A stretch of DNA of 64,000 nt from JAEUIX01 sp046156035 (GTDB taxonomy: Bacteria; Planctomycetota; Phycisphaerae; Phycisphaerales; UBA1924). Positions 1-7,504 of this stretch are shown here, piece after piece (within the stretch, counting starts at the first letter, position 1; each line of letters opens with the position of its first letter). The translations under genes and the position numbers were made by a program. The notes beneath the pieces are model-generated. The model had not been told where the DNA came from. It did not search any database and was given only the letters and a program-made list of their open reading frames with translations. The stretch spans positions 1 to 64,000 of the forward strand of contig JBJXEW010000025.1 of assembly GCA_046156035.1 (NCBI GenBank). Direction: 5' to 3'.

Positions 1-1281
1 GTGGCAGAGCGTGCGCTGCACCTTGGCGTTCCACTCGATCTGGTCGAAGGGCACGTGGCCGGGCCCCTCGATCATGACCTGCACGCCGCGGCGCCAGGCG
101 CGTTCGGTGAGTTCGCCCAGGGTTTCCAGCTCCGCGATCTGCGCGGCGTCCGTCGCGTCTGCCAGGCCGCCGGGGCGCAGGCCGTCACCGATCGAGAATG
201 TCACGTCGTACTGGCGGAGGATGTCGCAGATGTCGTCCCACCGCTCGTACATGATGTTCTCCTGGTTGTGGACGAGCATCCACTTCGCGAGGAGCGAGCC
301 GCCCCGGCTGACGATGCCGATGAGGCGGTTCTTGACGTGCTTGAGGTGGGCGCGGCGGACGCCCGCGTGGATTGTGAAATAGTCCACGCCCTGCTTGGCC
401 TGATGGTGGAGGCTGGCCTCGATGGTGGGCCAGTCGAGGTCTTCGATCTTCTTGCCGATGATCATGGAGTAGATCGGCACCGTGCCGATGGGCACGGTGC
501 TGTTCTTGATGAGGGCGTCGCGGCACTCGTCAAGGTTGCCGCCGGTGGAGAGGTCCATCACCGTGTCGCCGCCCCACTTCTCGGCCCACTTGAGTTTCTC
601 GACCTCTTCGTGCGTGCCGCTGGAGATGGGCGAGGCGCCCATGTTCGCGTTCACCTTGGTTTTGCTCGCGCGGCCGATGCACATGGGATCGAGGTTGTGC
701 TTCAGGTGGTTGATGTTGGCCGGGATCACCATGCGGCCCGCGGCGACCTCATCTCGCACGGCTTCGGCGCCCTTGCCGGGGAAGAGCACGTCAAAGTGCG
801 GCTCGCGCTCGGCCACGCGCTTCATCTGCGGCGTCACGATGCCCAGGCGCGCGGATTCGAGTTGCGTGATCGGTGTAAAGCCTGCCGGATACGTGATGCG
901 GAGGGTTTGGCCGCGGGCGGTGGAGAAGGAAACGGAGGCAATCGGCAATCGGCATTCGGCATTCGGCTCGGCAGCCGGCTGCGGCTCGTTGCCCGGCAAA
1001 CGGGCTTGCCCGCCGATTGCCGGTTCCCGATTGCCGATTGCCGTTCCACACTCAACGCTCCAGCCGTCGGGCAGAAAGTCCCAGGCCGTCTTGTCGCTGG
1101 GCGCGGGCATGCCGGGCGTGTCCGGGCTGGCGAACATCAGCGGCCCGCCGACATCGTGGGCGAGGGCGAACGAGCCGGGCGTTGTGGCCGTGGGCTCGCG
1201 GCCGGGGTTGGTGGCCCCGTGGGTGGGCGCGCGGAAGCGGTGGAGCGGGGATGTGGGCGTGCCGTTGCTGGTGGTGGACAT
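1..1281 (-). CDS. thiC: Phosphomethylpyrimidine synthase ThiC (3' end beyond window)
   Basis: Radical-SAM enzyme that converts aminoimidazole ribotide to HMP-phosphate in the cytosolic thiamine pathway. The 427 visible codons begin at an ATG at 1281 just behind a TPP riboswitch. They contain ThiC signatures, including NINHLKHNLDPMCIGRA-like and MDLSTGG segments, the TIHAGV segment and the EGPGHVP motif close to the window edge. The C-terminal CxxCxxxxC iron-sulfur site would lie off the window. The N-terminal region carries an odd Ala/Pro/Asn-rich stretch at about residues 79-118, encoded by a 120-bp inverted-repeat element that keeps the frame. ThiC identity is certain from the motifs; whether the inserted segment affects activity is unknown. 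Confidence 0.96.
   Translation of the reverse strand, partial: MSTTSNGTPTSPLHRFRAPTHGATNPGREPTATTPGSFALAHDVGGPLMFASPDTPGMPAPSDKTAWDFLPDGWSVECGTAIGNREPAIGGQARLPGNEPQPAAEPNAECRLPIASVSFSTARGQTLRITYPAGFTPITQLESARLGIVTPQMKRVAEREPHFDVLFPGKGAEAVRDEVAAGRMVIPANINHLKHNLDPMCIGRASKTKVNANMGASPISSGTHEEVEKLKWAEKWGGDTVMDLSTGGNLDECRDALIKNSTVPIGTVPIYSMIIGKKIEDLDWPTIEASLHHQAKQGVDYFTIHAGVRRAHLKHVKNRLIGIVSRGGSLLAKWMLVHNQENIMYERWDDICDILRQYDVTFSIGDGLRPGGLADATDAAQIAELETLGELTERAWRRGVQVMIEGPGHVPFDQIEWNAKVQRTLCH
928..1047. repeat. Inverted-repeat element inserted in frame in thiC
   Basis: A perfect 16-bp inverted pair, GGCAATCGGCAATCGG at 937-952 and its complement at 1027-1042, bounds about 75 bp that contains further ATTCGGC repeats and a small GC hairpin. 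Including the imperfect GGAAACGG/CCGTTCC ends the unit is 120 bp, which is 40 codons, so the reading frame survives. No coding capacity of its own is evident. It looks like a small palindromic (MITE- or REP-like) unit. Confidence 0.8.
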
Positions 1282-1283
1282 GG

Positions 1284-1386
1284 GTGCTTCCCTCCGCCGG
1301 TGCGAACCGGGTCAGGTTCAACGGGTGCATCTCAGCGGTGTGCCGCGGCTCCACGAGGAGCCAAAGGCCGCCGCGCCCCGAGCGTT
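1284..1386 (-). ncRNA. TPP riboswitch (THI element) upstream of thiC
   Basis: Read on the minus strand, the leader contains the conserved CTGAGA box followed by ACCCGTTGAACCTGA and the closing CGGAGGGAA segment, in the order expected of a TPP aptamer. The GGAGGGAAGC end of the aptamer lies directly before the thiC ATG and supplies the ribosome-binding site. This suggests that thiamine pyrophosphate binding blocks translation initiation. No separate terminator hairpin with a T-run is visible between aptamer and start. Confidence 0.95.
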
Positions 1387-1430
1387 GTGGGGAGTGTAGG
1401 GGCGTGGGGGCAAGCCGCTACGCTGCGGCC

Positions 1431-1997
1431 ATGCCCGTCGGCATCGCTTTTCTGCGCGGCATCAACGTGGGCGGCAAGCACACTTTGCCCATGGAGACAC
1501 TGCGCGGCCTGTGCGAAGGGCTGGGCTTGCGTGACGCACGCACGTACATCCAGAGCGGCAACGTGGTGTTCAGCGCGGGCAAGCGCGAACTGGCCAAGGC
1601 CGCGGCGGGGCTGGAGGGGGCGATTGAGAAGCGGTGCGGGTTCCGGCCGCGCGTGGTGGTGCGGACGCTGGAGGAGGTGCGGGGGGTGATTGCGGGAAGC
1701 CCGTTCGGGGGAGGCCGCGCGGGGCCGGCGGTGATCGACGGCACGAGGCTGCTGGTGATGTTCTTGGCGGAGGAACCGAGCGAGCCAGCGAAGAAGGCGG
1801 TGGGCGCGATCAAGGCGAACCCGGAGCGGGTGCGGCTGATGGGGCGCGATCTGTACATGGATTTCCCCAACGGCCTGGCAAAGTCAACCCTGCCGATGGG
1901 CGCGCTGGAGAAGGCCGTGGGCGTGGCGGGGACGGTGCGGAACTGGAACACGGTGAGGATGGTGGTGGAGATGGGCGGCACACTGGAGGTCGAGTGA
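1431..1997 (+). CDS. DUF1697 family protein
   Basis: A 188-residue protein of the DUF1697 family, recognisable from the opening FLRGINVGGKH and the YIQSGNVVFSA segment. Members are small cytosolic proteins of unknown biochemical role. Length is normal for the family. The ATG at 1431 is chosen because the family always starts just before the FLRGIN motif. The gene is transcribed away from thiC and runs towards the HEAT-like gene on the other strand with only 23 bp between the stops. No partner gene suggests a function. Confidence 0.9.
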   Translation: MPVGIAFLRGINVGGKHTLPMETLRGLCEGLGLRDARTYIQSGNVVFSAGKRELAKAAAGLEGAIEKRCGFRPRVVVRTLEEVRGVIAGSPFGGGRAGPAVIDGTRLLVMFLAEEPSEPAKKAVGAIKANPERVRLMGRDLYMDFPNGLAKSTLPMGALEKAVGVAGTVRNWNTVRMVVEMGGTLEVE

Positions 1998-2020
1998 GAT
2001 CGCGGCAGGTGCCTACGTGA

Positions 2021-2854
2021 TCACCGTTTGCCAGCCGATAGCACAGGTACACCTTGCGACACGCACCATTTTCGCCAGTTCTCGGCCGTGGCCTGTTCTG
2101 CGCTGGCATAGTCCGGTCCCGGACGCAAGCGCGCCCGATAAAGGTCTATGACCTTCGAGTGTGGCGAGGACTCGAATGCAAGCGCGGGGATGCTCATGGA
2201 TCGCCAGGACGTGCCATGCTCGTTCCTTGTGATTACCATGAACTCGTGGAGCATGTCCTTCCCGCACGGACCGAGGTAGTAGCCCGTGTCAGCCAGGGCT
2301 TGGCAGATCGACATGTACGCCGCCAGCTCGGAAACGTTCTCACGCGAAGCCGCGTCGGCGAGCGCTTCACTCAGGGCACCTTCGCCGTGGCTTGCCACGG
2401 CCTCGGCAGCCCACAATCGAACAGCCTTTGACCGATCAGCAAGGCCCGCGCGGATCAGGTCGAGGGTGATCGGATCGGGCGGAATCGTCCGCGTGGTAGC
2501 GAACCGGAGCATCAGGCAGCGGCTCCTTGCGGGAACGCGCCTGTAGAGGTCCATCATGCGGCTGTGCCCGTCGGACAGGCCGCGAGCAATCCACCCCGCG
2601 CAGTGGGCGCCCGCGATGATCGCACGCGTCAATCGACATGCGAGCAACCGAGCCGCGTCGTCGAACAAGGGTGCCTCGTGGGTTGTCCCGTCGTCAACAG
2701 CCCTGAGCCAACGAAACGTCCGCCAGCAGAGTTCTGACCCAAGCTTCGCCAGGACAGGGTCCTTGACGGTGGCAGCGTCTTGGGCATGCGCCGACCAGTC
2801 GGCCTTCCGGATTCGCTCTTTGGACATCGGCTGACGATACAGATATCGCCGCAT
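2021..2854 (-). CDS. Hypothetical protein with HEAT-like helical repeat
   Basis: A predicted 277-residue soluble protein with no family I can name. The stretch DRSKAVRLWAAEAVASHG, with its conserved Asp, Val and Ala spacing, resembles a HEAT/armadillo-type helical repeat, so a protein-binding scaffold is plausible. The ATG at 2854 is preferred because an AAGGTG lies about eight bases upstream; the ATG at 2827 is an alternative. A longer open frame extends upstream to about 3103, but that part is Arg/Gly-rich and looks non-coding. No signal peptide or membrane segment is visible. Confidence 0.6.
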   Translation of the reverse strand: MRRYLYRQPMSKERIRKADWSAHAQDAATVKDPVLAKLGSELCWRTFRWLRAVDDGTTHEAPLFDDAARLLACRLTRAIIAGAHCAGWIARGLSDGHSRMMDLYRRVPARSRCLMLRFATTRTIPPDPITLDLIRAGLADRSKAVRLWAAEAVASHGEGALSEALADAASRENVSELAAYMSICQALADTGYYLGPCGKDMLHEFMVITRNEHGTSWRSMSIPALAFESSPHSKVIDLYRARLRPGPDYASAEQATAENWRKWCVSQGVPVLSAGKR

Positions 2855-2979
2855 ACCGACAACACCTTGGCAGACCATGCCTCTCACCACGGGCTGGAAT
2901 CCGAGTCGAGTACGCGAGAGGACATTGGCTTCACCTGCCCGCTCGACCGCCCGCCGGTCGAGGTTGCCGATGCACCCAG

Positions 2980-3675
2980 TCAACCACCCCGCACCACCGC
3001 AGGGCTCTCGACCTCCGCCTGCCAGTCCACAGCGGAGAGTTCCGGGTAGCCATCGGTCACGCCGGGCACAGGTGCCCCGAGTTGACGGAGCATGTTCAAG
3101 CACTGGGCCCGGTGGTGGTAGCCGTGCGTGGTGACGTGCGCCAGCACGGCGGCGCGGGTGAACGTGTACGTCTTGATGGAGCCGGGCGGGTGCGGCGGGC
3201 CCGCGGGCCAGTCGAGGGAGAGGGTGGAGTGCAAGCCGCGGGGGATCGTGGAAGTTCGAGGGGCGCCCGCGTTGGTGGCTCCGACAGAGCCGATCCGCCC
3301 ACCCCCCTCCCCCTCCCTCTGGGAGGGGGTGTCAAGGCACGCCGCGGCGGCGACGGCCAGCAGATCACGCTCGGCATCGTCGAGCAGCGTGAGCAGTTCA
3401 TCGGGCGTGCGGTCGCGGGCATCGGCGTTTGGGTTGGGGTGGGTGGATCGCGCGATGAGGGAGCGACGCACGGGACGCTCGGCGAGGCGGTCGGTCCAGA
3501 AGCGCATGGCCCCGACCACGTGCGTGAGCGTGTTGTGGAGCGAGCCCAGGCCGATGGCGAAGTGCCGGTGGAACTGCTCGCGCGGCAGGCTCTGGCAGAT
3601 GGTGAGGATGTGGCGCGTGCCCCAGGCATCGGAAGCGATGAGGACGTGGACGGGGTTGGATGAGGGTGTGGGCAT
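2980..3675 (-). CDS. DinB family protein
   Basis: A 231-residue four-helix-bundle protein of the DinB/YfiT type. The metal-ligand pattern is visible: a His in SLHNTLTHVV near residues 45-53, and the closing HVTTHGYHHRAQ near residues 180-191. Known members include DNA-damage-inducible proteins and thiol-dependent transferases; the substrate cannot be told here. Residues about 116-128 (rich in Arg, Glu and Gly) are encoded by a dispersed GC palindrome and probably form a loop insertion. Its ATG at 3675 overlaps the divergent VOC gene start, so the two genes would share a very compact control region. Confidence 0.85.
   Translation of the reverse strand: MPTPSSNPVHVLIASDAWGTRHILTICQSLPREQFHRHFAIGLGSLHNTLTHVVGAMRFWTDRLAERPVRRSLIARSTHPNPNADARDRTPDELLTLLDDAERDLLAVAAAACLDTPSQREGEGGGRIGSVGATNAGAPRTSTIPRGLHSTLSLDWPAGPPHPPGSIKTYTFTRAAVLAHVTTHGYHHRAQCLNMLRQLGAPVPGVTDGYPELSAVDWQAEVESPAVVRGG
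3289..3337. repeat. Dispersed CCCTCCCTCTGGGAGGGG palindrome, copy 1 (inside DinB gene)
   Basis: The sequence CCGCCCACCCCC followed by CCCCTCCCTCTGGGAGGGG ends in the hairpin CCCTCCCTCTGGGAGGG. Matching units occur near 7466, 43622 and 43711. This copy is translated as part of the DinB protein without breaking its frame. Confidence 0.8.
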
Positions 3676-4198
3676 GGGGGCTCCGCGGCAGTTTACCACA
3701 TGGGCGCGGCGTGGTCGGTACGCTCCGGGCATCACGCATCAGCATCCGCACATCACGGGCATCCACGAAACCGTGCTCTATGCACGCGAAGTGGCCGCGT
3801 GCGCGGCGTTCTACCGCGATGTGGTAGGCCTGCGGCCCATCGGCACGCCGACCGCGTTGAGCGCGGTGCTGCGCCTGCCCGAGGGTGATGCGGTGCTGCT
3901 GATCTTTGATCCGCGGCAGGCCTCACTGCCCGGGCGGGGCGTGCCGAGCCACGGCGCGTGGGGTGTGGTGCCCGGTGGTGCCGCGGCGGCGCAGGGCGGT
4001 GCGCCTGCGGGCGCGAACGGGCACGTGGCTTTTCGCGTGGGTGCGGGAGCACTCGACCAGTGGCGCGTGCATCTTGCGTCTGTGGGCGTGCCCATCGAGA
4101 TGGAAGTTCCGTGGGAGCGGGGTGGGCGGTCGATCTACGTGCGCGACCCGGCGGGCAACTCGGTGGAGTTTGTGGAGGGGCGGGTGTGGGCGGATTGA
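3674..4198 (+). CDS. VOC (glyoxalase/bleomycin-resistance) superfamily protein
   Basis: A single vicinal-oxygen-chelate domain of about 145 residues. It begins at ITGIHETVLYA, continues with FYRDVVGL and GHVAFRV, and ends with IYVRDPAGNSVEFVEG. The His of IHET, the His of GHVAF and the Glu of VEFVEG are the expected metal ligands. Reaction and substrate are not predictable. The only in-frame ATG is at 3674, which overlaps the divergent DinB start and would add about 27 residues before homology begins near 3755; a non-standard later start cannot be excluded. Confidence 0.8.
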   Translation: MGAPRQFTTWARRGRYAPGITHQHPHITGIHETVLYAREVAACAAFYRDVVGLRPIGTPTALSAVLRLPEGDAVLLIFDPRQASLPGRGVPSHGAWGVVPGGAAAAQGGAPAGANGHVAFRVGAGALDQWRVHLASVGVPIEMEVPWERGGRSIYVRDPAGNSVEFVEGRVWAD

Positions 4199-4259
4199 TT
4201 GCCGGGGCGACGGTCGCACGCGTAAAGTGTGCCGCGGGCGAGAAGAAGGCGGACGTGCG

Positions 4260-4730
4260 ATGCGCGAGCGAGTGCTGGACGTGGTGCAGGTGGTACCTGC
4301 GCCGTTGGAGCGGGTGTTCGCGTTCTTTGCCGACGCGGCGAACCTAGAGCGGCTGACCCCGGCGTTTCTGCGGTTTGCGATCCTCTCGCCGCGGCCCATC
4401 CAGATGCGGGCCGGGGCGCTGATCGACTATTCGATCCGGCTCTACGGCGTGCCCATGCGTTGGCGCTCGCGGATCACGGTCTGGGAGCCCGGCGTGCGCT
4501 TCGTGGATGAGCAGGTGAAGGGGCCGTACTCGTTGTGGGTGCACGAGCACACGTTCGAGGCGGTGCGCGATGAGCGCGGGCGCGAGGCGACGCGCGTGCG
4601 GGATGTGGTGCGGTATGCCGCGCCGGTGGATTGGCTGAGCCACGGTTTGTTCGTGCGTCCGAACCTGGAGCGGATCTTCGCGTTCCGTAGGGCCGGAATC
4701 GAGCGGGTTTTCCCCGCGGCGGCAGGCTGA
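4260..4730 (+). CDS. SRPBCC (START-like) ligand-binding protein
   Basis: A 156-residue cytosolic protein of the polyketide-cyclase/START-like superfamily. Features include VPAPLERVFAFFADAANLERLTP at the N-terminus, the central ALIDYSIRLYGVPMRWRSRI and the WEPGVRFVDEQVKGPYSLW strand pair. This subtype is often annotated as a cyclase/dehydrase-like or cell-division-inhibitor-like protein; no catalytic residue is assigned. The ATG at 4260 has AAGGCGG upstream. It follows the VOC gene by about 60 bp on the same strand and may be co-transcribed with it. Confidence 0.85.
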   Translation: MRERVLDVVQVVPAPLERVFAFFADAANLERLTPAFLRFAILSPRPIQMRAGALIDYSIRLYGVPMRWRSRITVWEPGVRFVDEQVKGPYSLWVHEHTFEAVRDERGREATRVRDVVRYAAPVDWLSHGLFVRPNLERIFAFRRAGIERVFPAAAG

Positions 4731-4789
4731 GGTGGCCGGCAGAGCGGAGGGGGGCGAAACCCGTGCACCCATCCGCCGGTAGACGGAGC

Positions 4790-5647
4790 ATGAACAGCAC
4801 GCTGGATCGTCGCGGGTTTCTCGTGGCCCAGGGCCTTGCGCTTGCTGGGTTGGCGACTGGCCACGCTTGGGCCGGGCATGTGCAGCCAGCCGCGGGCGAG
4901 GGCAACGCGACTTCGGAGGGACCCAAGGATGCGTGGCCGGGCTTCCCGCGGCAGGACCCGGCGCTGGTTCAGCAGTTCGTGGGTGCATCGCACCGCAGCG
5001 TGGAACGCGTGAGCGAGTTGCTGAAGCAGCACCCCGCGCTGGCCGCGTGCAGCACGGACTGGGGTTACGGGGATTGGGAGAGTGCCCTGGGCGCGGCATC
5101 GCACGTGGGCAACCGCGAGATCGCCCTGTTGCTGCTGGAGCACGGGGCGCGGCTGGACCTGTTTGCCGCGACGATGCTGGGGATGGTGGATGCGGTGAAG
5201 GCGATGGTGGCGGCGCAGCCGGGCGCAGCGCGTACGCCGGGGCCGCACGGCATCTCGCTGCTTTCGCACGCGAAGGCGGGCGAGAGCGAGGCGATGATCG
5301 CGTACATCTCCACGCTGGAGGGCGCGGATGCGAAGCCGGCGCAGCCGCTGACGAGCGAGGAGATGAAGGTGTACACCGGCGTGTACGCGGGGGGCGGGGG
5401 CTCGCGCGCGGGCGAGACCATGGTGGTGAGCGAGACGCGCTTCGGCATGGCGCTGCGTGTGGACGGCGCTGGGTACGGGCACGACGGCAAGGGCAACGAC
5501 GTGAGGCTCGTGCGCGTGGACGGGCACCAGTTCCACCCCGCGGGAGGGCGGAATGTGCGTGTCGTGTTCACGGTGGTGGATGCGCGTGCCGTGAGGGTGG
5601 AGGTGAGCGAGGCCGCGTGGTACGCGGCGGCGATGAGAACAGCGTAG
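4790..5647 (+). CDS. Tat-exported ankyrin-repeat protein
   Basis: A 285-residue protein with a twin-arginine signal near residues 6-10 (DRRGFLVAQG) and a following hydrophobic stretch, so export through the Tat system is expected. Residues about 70-150 hold two ankyrin-like units (DWESALGAASHVGNREIALL, then LLEHGARLDLFAATMLGMVD). The C-terminal third is beta-rich without a recognised domain. The ATG at 4790 follows GACGGAG at good spacing; an upstream in-frame ATG at 4763 would bury the RR motif deeper. Folding before export suggests a cofactor or a tight fold, but none is visible. Confidence 0.8.
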   Translation: MNSTLDRRGFLVAQGLALAGLATGHAWAGHVQPAAGEGNATSEGPKDAWPGFPRQDPALVQQFVGASHRSVERVSELLKQHPALAACSTDWGYGDWESALGAASHVGNREIALLLLEHGARLDLFAATMLGMVDAVKAMVAAQPGAARTPGPHGISLLSHAKAGESEAMIAYISTLEGADAKPAQPLTSEEMKVYTGVYAGGGGSRAGETMVVSETRFGMALRVDGAGYGHDGKGNDVRLVRVDGHQFHPAGGRNVRVVFTVVDARAVRVEVSEAAWYAAAMRTA

Positions 5648-5747
5648 AAATGCCGCGTGGCCGAGGCCGAAGGCGGGAACCGGCGGGGCGGGATGCTCGG
5701 AGAGTGCGTGTGGATATGGATCATCATCAGTTTGAAAGGAACGCGGC

Positions 5748-6335
5748 ATGAACGCAAGACGGAACCGTCGATCAACGCTGTCGCTCGTGCTTCTGGCGGG
5801 CCTGACCCTTGGCGCGCTGGCCGCGGCGCGGCTGGCGAGCGATGGCACGGACACGCCCGGCGCCAAGCCCACGGCCAGCACGCCGACGAAGGGCGCACCG
5901 ACGGCCTCGCCGCTGGCGGAACTGGGGTTTCTGGCGGGTGCGTGGCGCGGCGACATGAGCGGGGGCGTGGCCGAGGAGGTGTGGAGCGCGCCGGTCGGCT
6001 CCAGCATCATGGGGTGCTTCAGGTGGCTCAAGCCGGACCAGACCCCGAGCATGTTCGAGATTCTCACGATCACGCGCGAGGGCGAGGCGACGGTGCTGCG
6101 CCTGCGGCACTACTCGCCCAAACTTGTGGCCAAGGAGGAGAAGGACAAGCCGCTGGCGTTGACCCTGACCGAAAGCGGGCCGACCAGAGCGGTGTTCACG
6201 GCCGAGAAGGACGGTGCGGGAGACCTGAACGCGGTGCGCTACGAGTTGCGCGACGGGGCGTTGCACATTGATGTGGAGTTTGTGCAGGGTGAAAAGCCGC
6301 GGCCGGCGCTGAAGTTCAAGTTGGCACGGGTGTGA
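5748..6335 (+). CDS. DUF6265-like secreted protein
   Basis: A 195-residue protein with a cationic start and a hydrophobic segment at residues about 12-30, read as a signal peptide or anchor, followed by an Ala/Thr/Pro linker. The domain from residue about 57 (LGFLAGAWRGDMSGGVAEEVW, then MGCFRWLK) matches the DUF6265 pattern, a beta-barrel type family of unknown role found mainly in environmental bacteria. AAAGGA lies seven bases before the ATG. A strong hairpin terminator follows 15 bp after the stop. Confidence 0.75.
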   Translation: MNARRNRRSTLSLVLLAGLTLGALAAARLASDGTDTPGAKPTASTPTKGAPTASPLAELGFLAGAWRGDMSGGVAEEVWSAPVGSSIMGCFRWLKPDQTPSMFEILTITREGEATVLRLRHYSPKLVAKEEKDKPLALTLTESGPTRAVFTAEKDGAGDLNAVRYELRDGALHIDVEFVQGEKPRPALKFKLARV

Positions 6336-6347
6336 GGGGGCGCGCAA

Positions 6348-6382
6348 CGAAAAAGCCCCCGCCTGGGCGGGGGCCTTATTTG
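6348..6382. terminator. Bidirectional rho-independent terminator
   Basis: GCCCCCGCC (6355-6363) pairs with GGCGGGGGC (6366-6374). The hairpin is flanked by AAAAA on the left and TTATTT on the right, so it can end transcripts from both the DUF6265-like gene and the convergent PEP-CTERM-like gene. The same core recurs at 7387. Confidence 0.9.
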
Positions 6383-6427
6383 TGCGTGGTTCAACGCCGC
6401 GCGAGCGGCCGGATGCGAACGCGAGCG

Positions 6428-7162
6428 TCAGCGACGACGACGCGCGGCGAGGATGCCAGCGCCGGCCAGGAGTGCGGCCGCGCCGGGGGCGGGGACGGAC
6501 GACTCTTCCCCCGTGAGCGTGATGCGGAGGACGGGTTCGATCGCAAGGCCGCCTGCCGCGGAGGGCGCGGGCAGTTGCACGTCGAAGAAGACGTCGAAGA
6601 ACGAGTCGGCGGCGGGGGCGATGTCGATATCGCCGATGGTGCCGCCGGGGACCAGCACCTCGATGTCCCAGGTGAGGTTCTGGAAGAGGCCGTTGTCTTG
6701 AAGGATGCTGGTCTTGATGCGCGCCGCTGAGTCGCGGACTTTCTGGACGGCGGGGAGGAGGAGACCGATGAGCGCGTTGGTGGGCTCGGGTCCCGTGAGG
6801 TCGCCGAAGAAGCGGAAGAAGTGCGAGCCCCCGGGCTGGGGCGCATCGTCGAGAAAGACATCGAAGAAGGAACGCTCGGGAGGTGCCGCCGCGCCGGGCA
6901 CCATGACCAGGACGGAGCCGTCGCCCATCACGTCGCCGGGCTGCTGCACCAGCGAGCGCACGCCAATGGCGGCGGTGTGGGTGCGCTCGTAGCGGCCGCT
7001 GCGCAAGTTGTGCAGGCCCACGCGAGCGGCGGACTCGGGCGGGGCCGCGAAGCGCGCACTCGACACGAGCACATCTTGCAGGGTCACCTGCAGATAGGCG
7101 GACACCGACGATGCCGCACCGGCCACCGCCACGACGGCCGCCAACGAAATGAATGACTTCAT
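6428..7162 (-). CDS. Secreted protein with PEP-CTERM-like sorting tail
   Basis: A 244-residue exported protein. Residues 1-22 form a classical signal peptide ending at SVSA. The middle is a beta-rich domain I cannot assign, with repeated FFDVFLD and FFDVFFDV segments. The C-terminus has the tripartite tail VPAPGAAALLAGAG, a short hydrophobic helix and a run of Arg. That tail is the planctomycete variant of the PEP-CTERM signal processed by exosortase-type systems. No exosortase gene is in the window. AAGGAGGGAAGG before the ATG is an unusually strong ribosome site. Confidence 0.85.
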   Translation of the reverse strand: MKSFISLAAVVAVAGAASSVSAYLQVTLQDVLVSSARFAAPPESAARVGLHNLRSGRYERTHTAAIGVRSLVQQPGDVMGDGSVLVMVPGAAAPPERSFFDVFLDDAPQPGGSHFFRFFGDLTGPEPTNALIGLLLPAVQKVRDSAARIKTSILQDNGLFQNLTWDIEVLVPGGTIGDIDIAPAADSFFDVFFDVQLPAPSAAGGLAIEPVLRITLTGEESSVPAPGAAALLAGAGILAARRRR

Positions 7163-7385
7163 GCTTCCTTCCCTCCTTCTGACTCTCCGCGGGCCAAGCC
7201 CGCACACGCCGCGCGGACACCCGCATGGCACTTGGAAGGTACCCGATAGTCCGAGAGAAACAAGGAAACTTGCTGTAAATGCGCGGGGTGCGTTCGCAGC
7301 GTGTTCGCGTCGCGGGCACGCGTGTGAGCGCAGAGCCCCAGCAACCCGCGTTGGTTGGGCGCGGCGCGGTTGGGCCGGAGCGCAC

Positions 7386-7417
7386 GAAAAAGCCCCCGCC
7401 TGGGCGGGGGCTTCATG
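7386..7417 (-). terminator. Rho-independent terminator of the S46 peptidase gene
   Basis: GCCCCCGCC (7392-7400) pairs with GGCGGGGGC (7403-7411). On the minus strand the hairpin is followed by TTTTTCG. It is downstream of the peptidase stop at 7505 and has the same core as the terminator at 6348. Confidence 0.85.
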
Positions 7418-7465
7418 GTCGCCACGCTGATGCGGTGAGACCGCCCCTGATCCGCACCACCCTCC

Positions 7466-7490
7466 CCCCGCCCCTCCCAGAGGGAGGCGA
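7466..7490. repeat. Dispersed CCCTCCC palindrome, copy 2
   Basis: CGCCCCTCCCAGAGGGAGGCG is a near-perfect palindrome and the shortest of four related units (others near 3289, 43622, 43711). It lies in the spacer just after the S46 peptidase stop. Confidence 0.65.
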
Positions 7491-7504
7491 GTCGCGCACA
7501 CCTT

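Larger units (their letters stand above)
7163..7504. other. Intergenic region with terminator and palindrome, no gene
   Basis: About 340 bp between two leftward genes. It holds the terminator of the S46 peptidase gene (7387-7411), a GC palindrome related to the dispersed CCCTCCC repeat (about 7466-7490) and the unassigned promoter region of the PEP-CTERM-like gene. No coding frame or tRNA is seen. Confidence 0.7.

Noticed and set aside
901..1060. Possible frameshift or pseudogene in thiC
   Set aside because: Codon-by-codon reading on the minus strand shows no stop and the frame continues into canonical ThiC motifs on both sides of the inserted segment.
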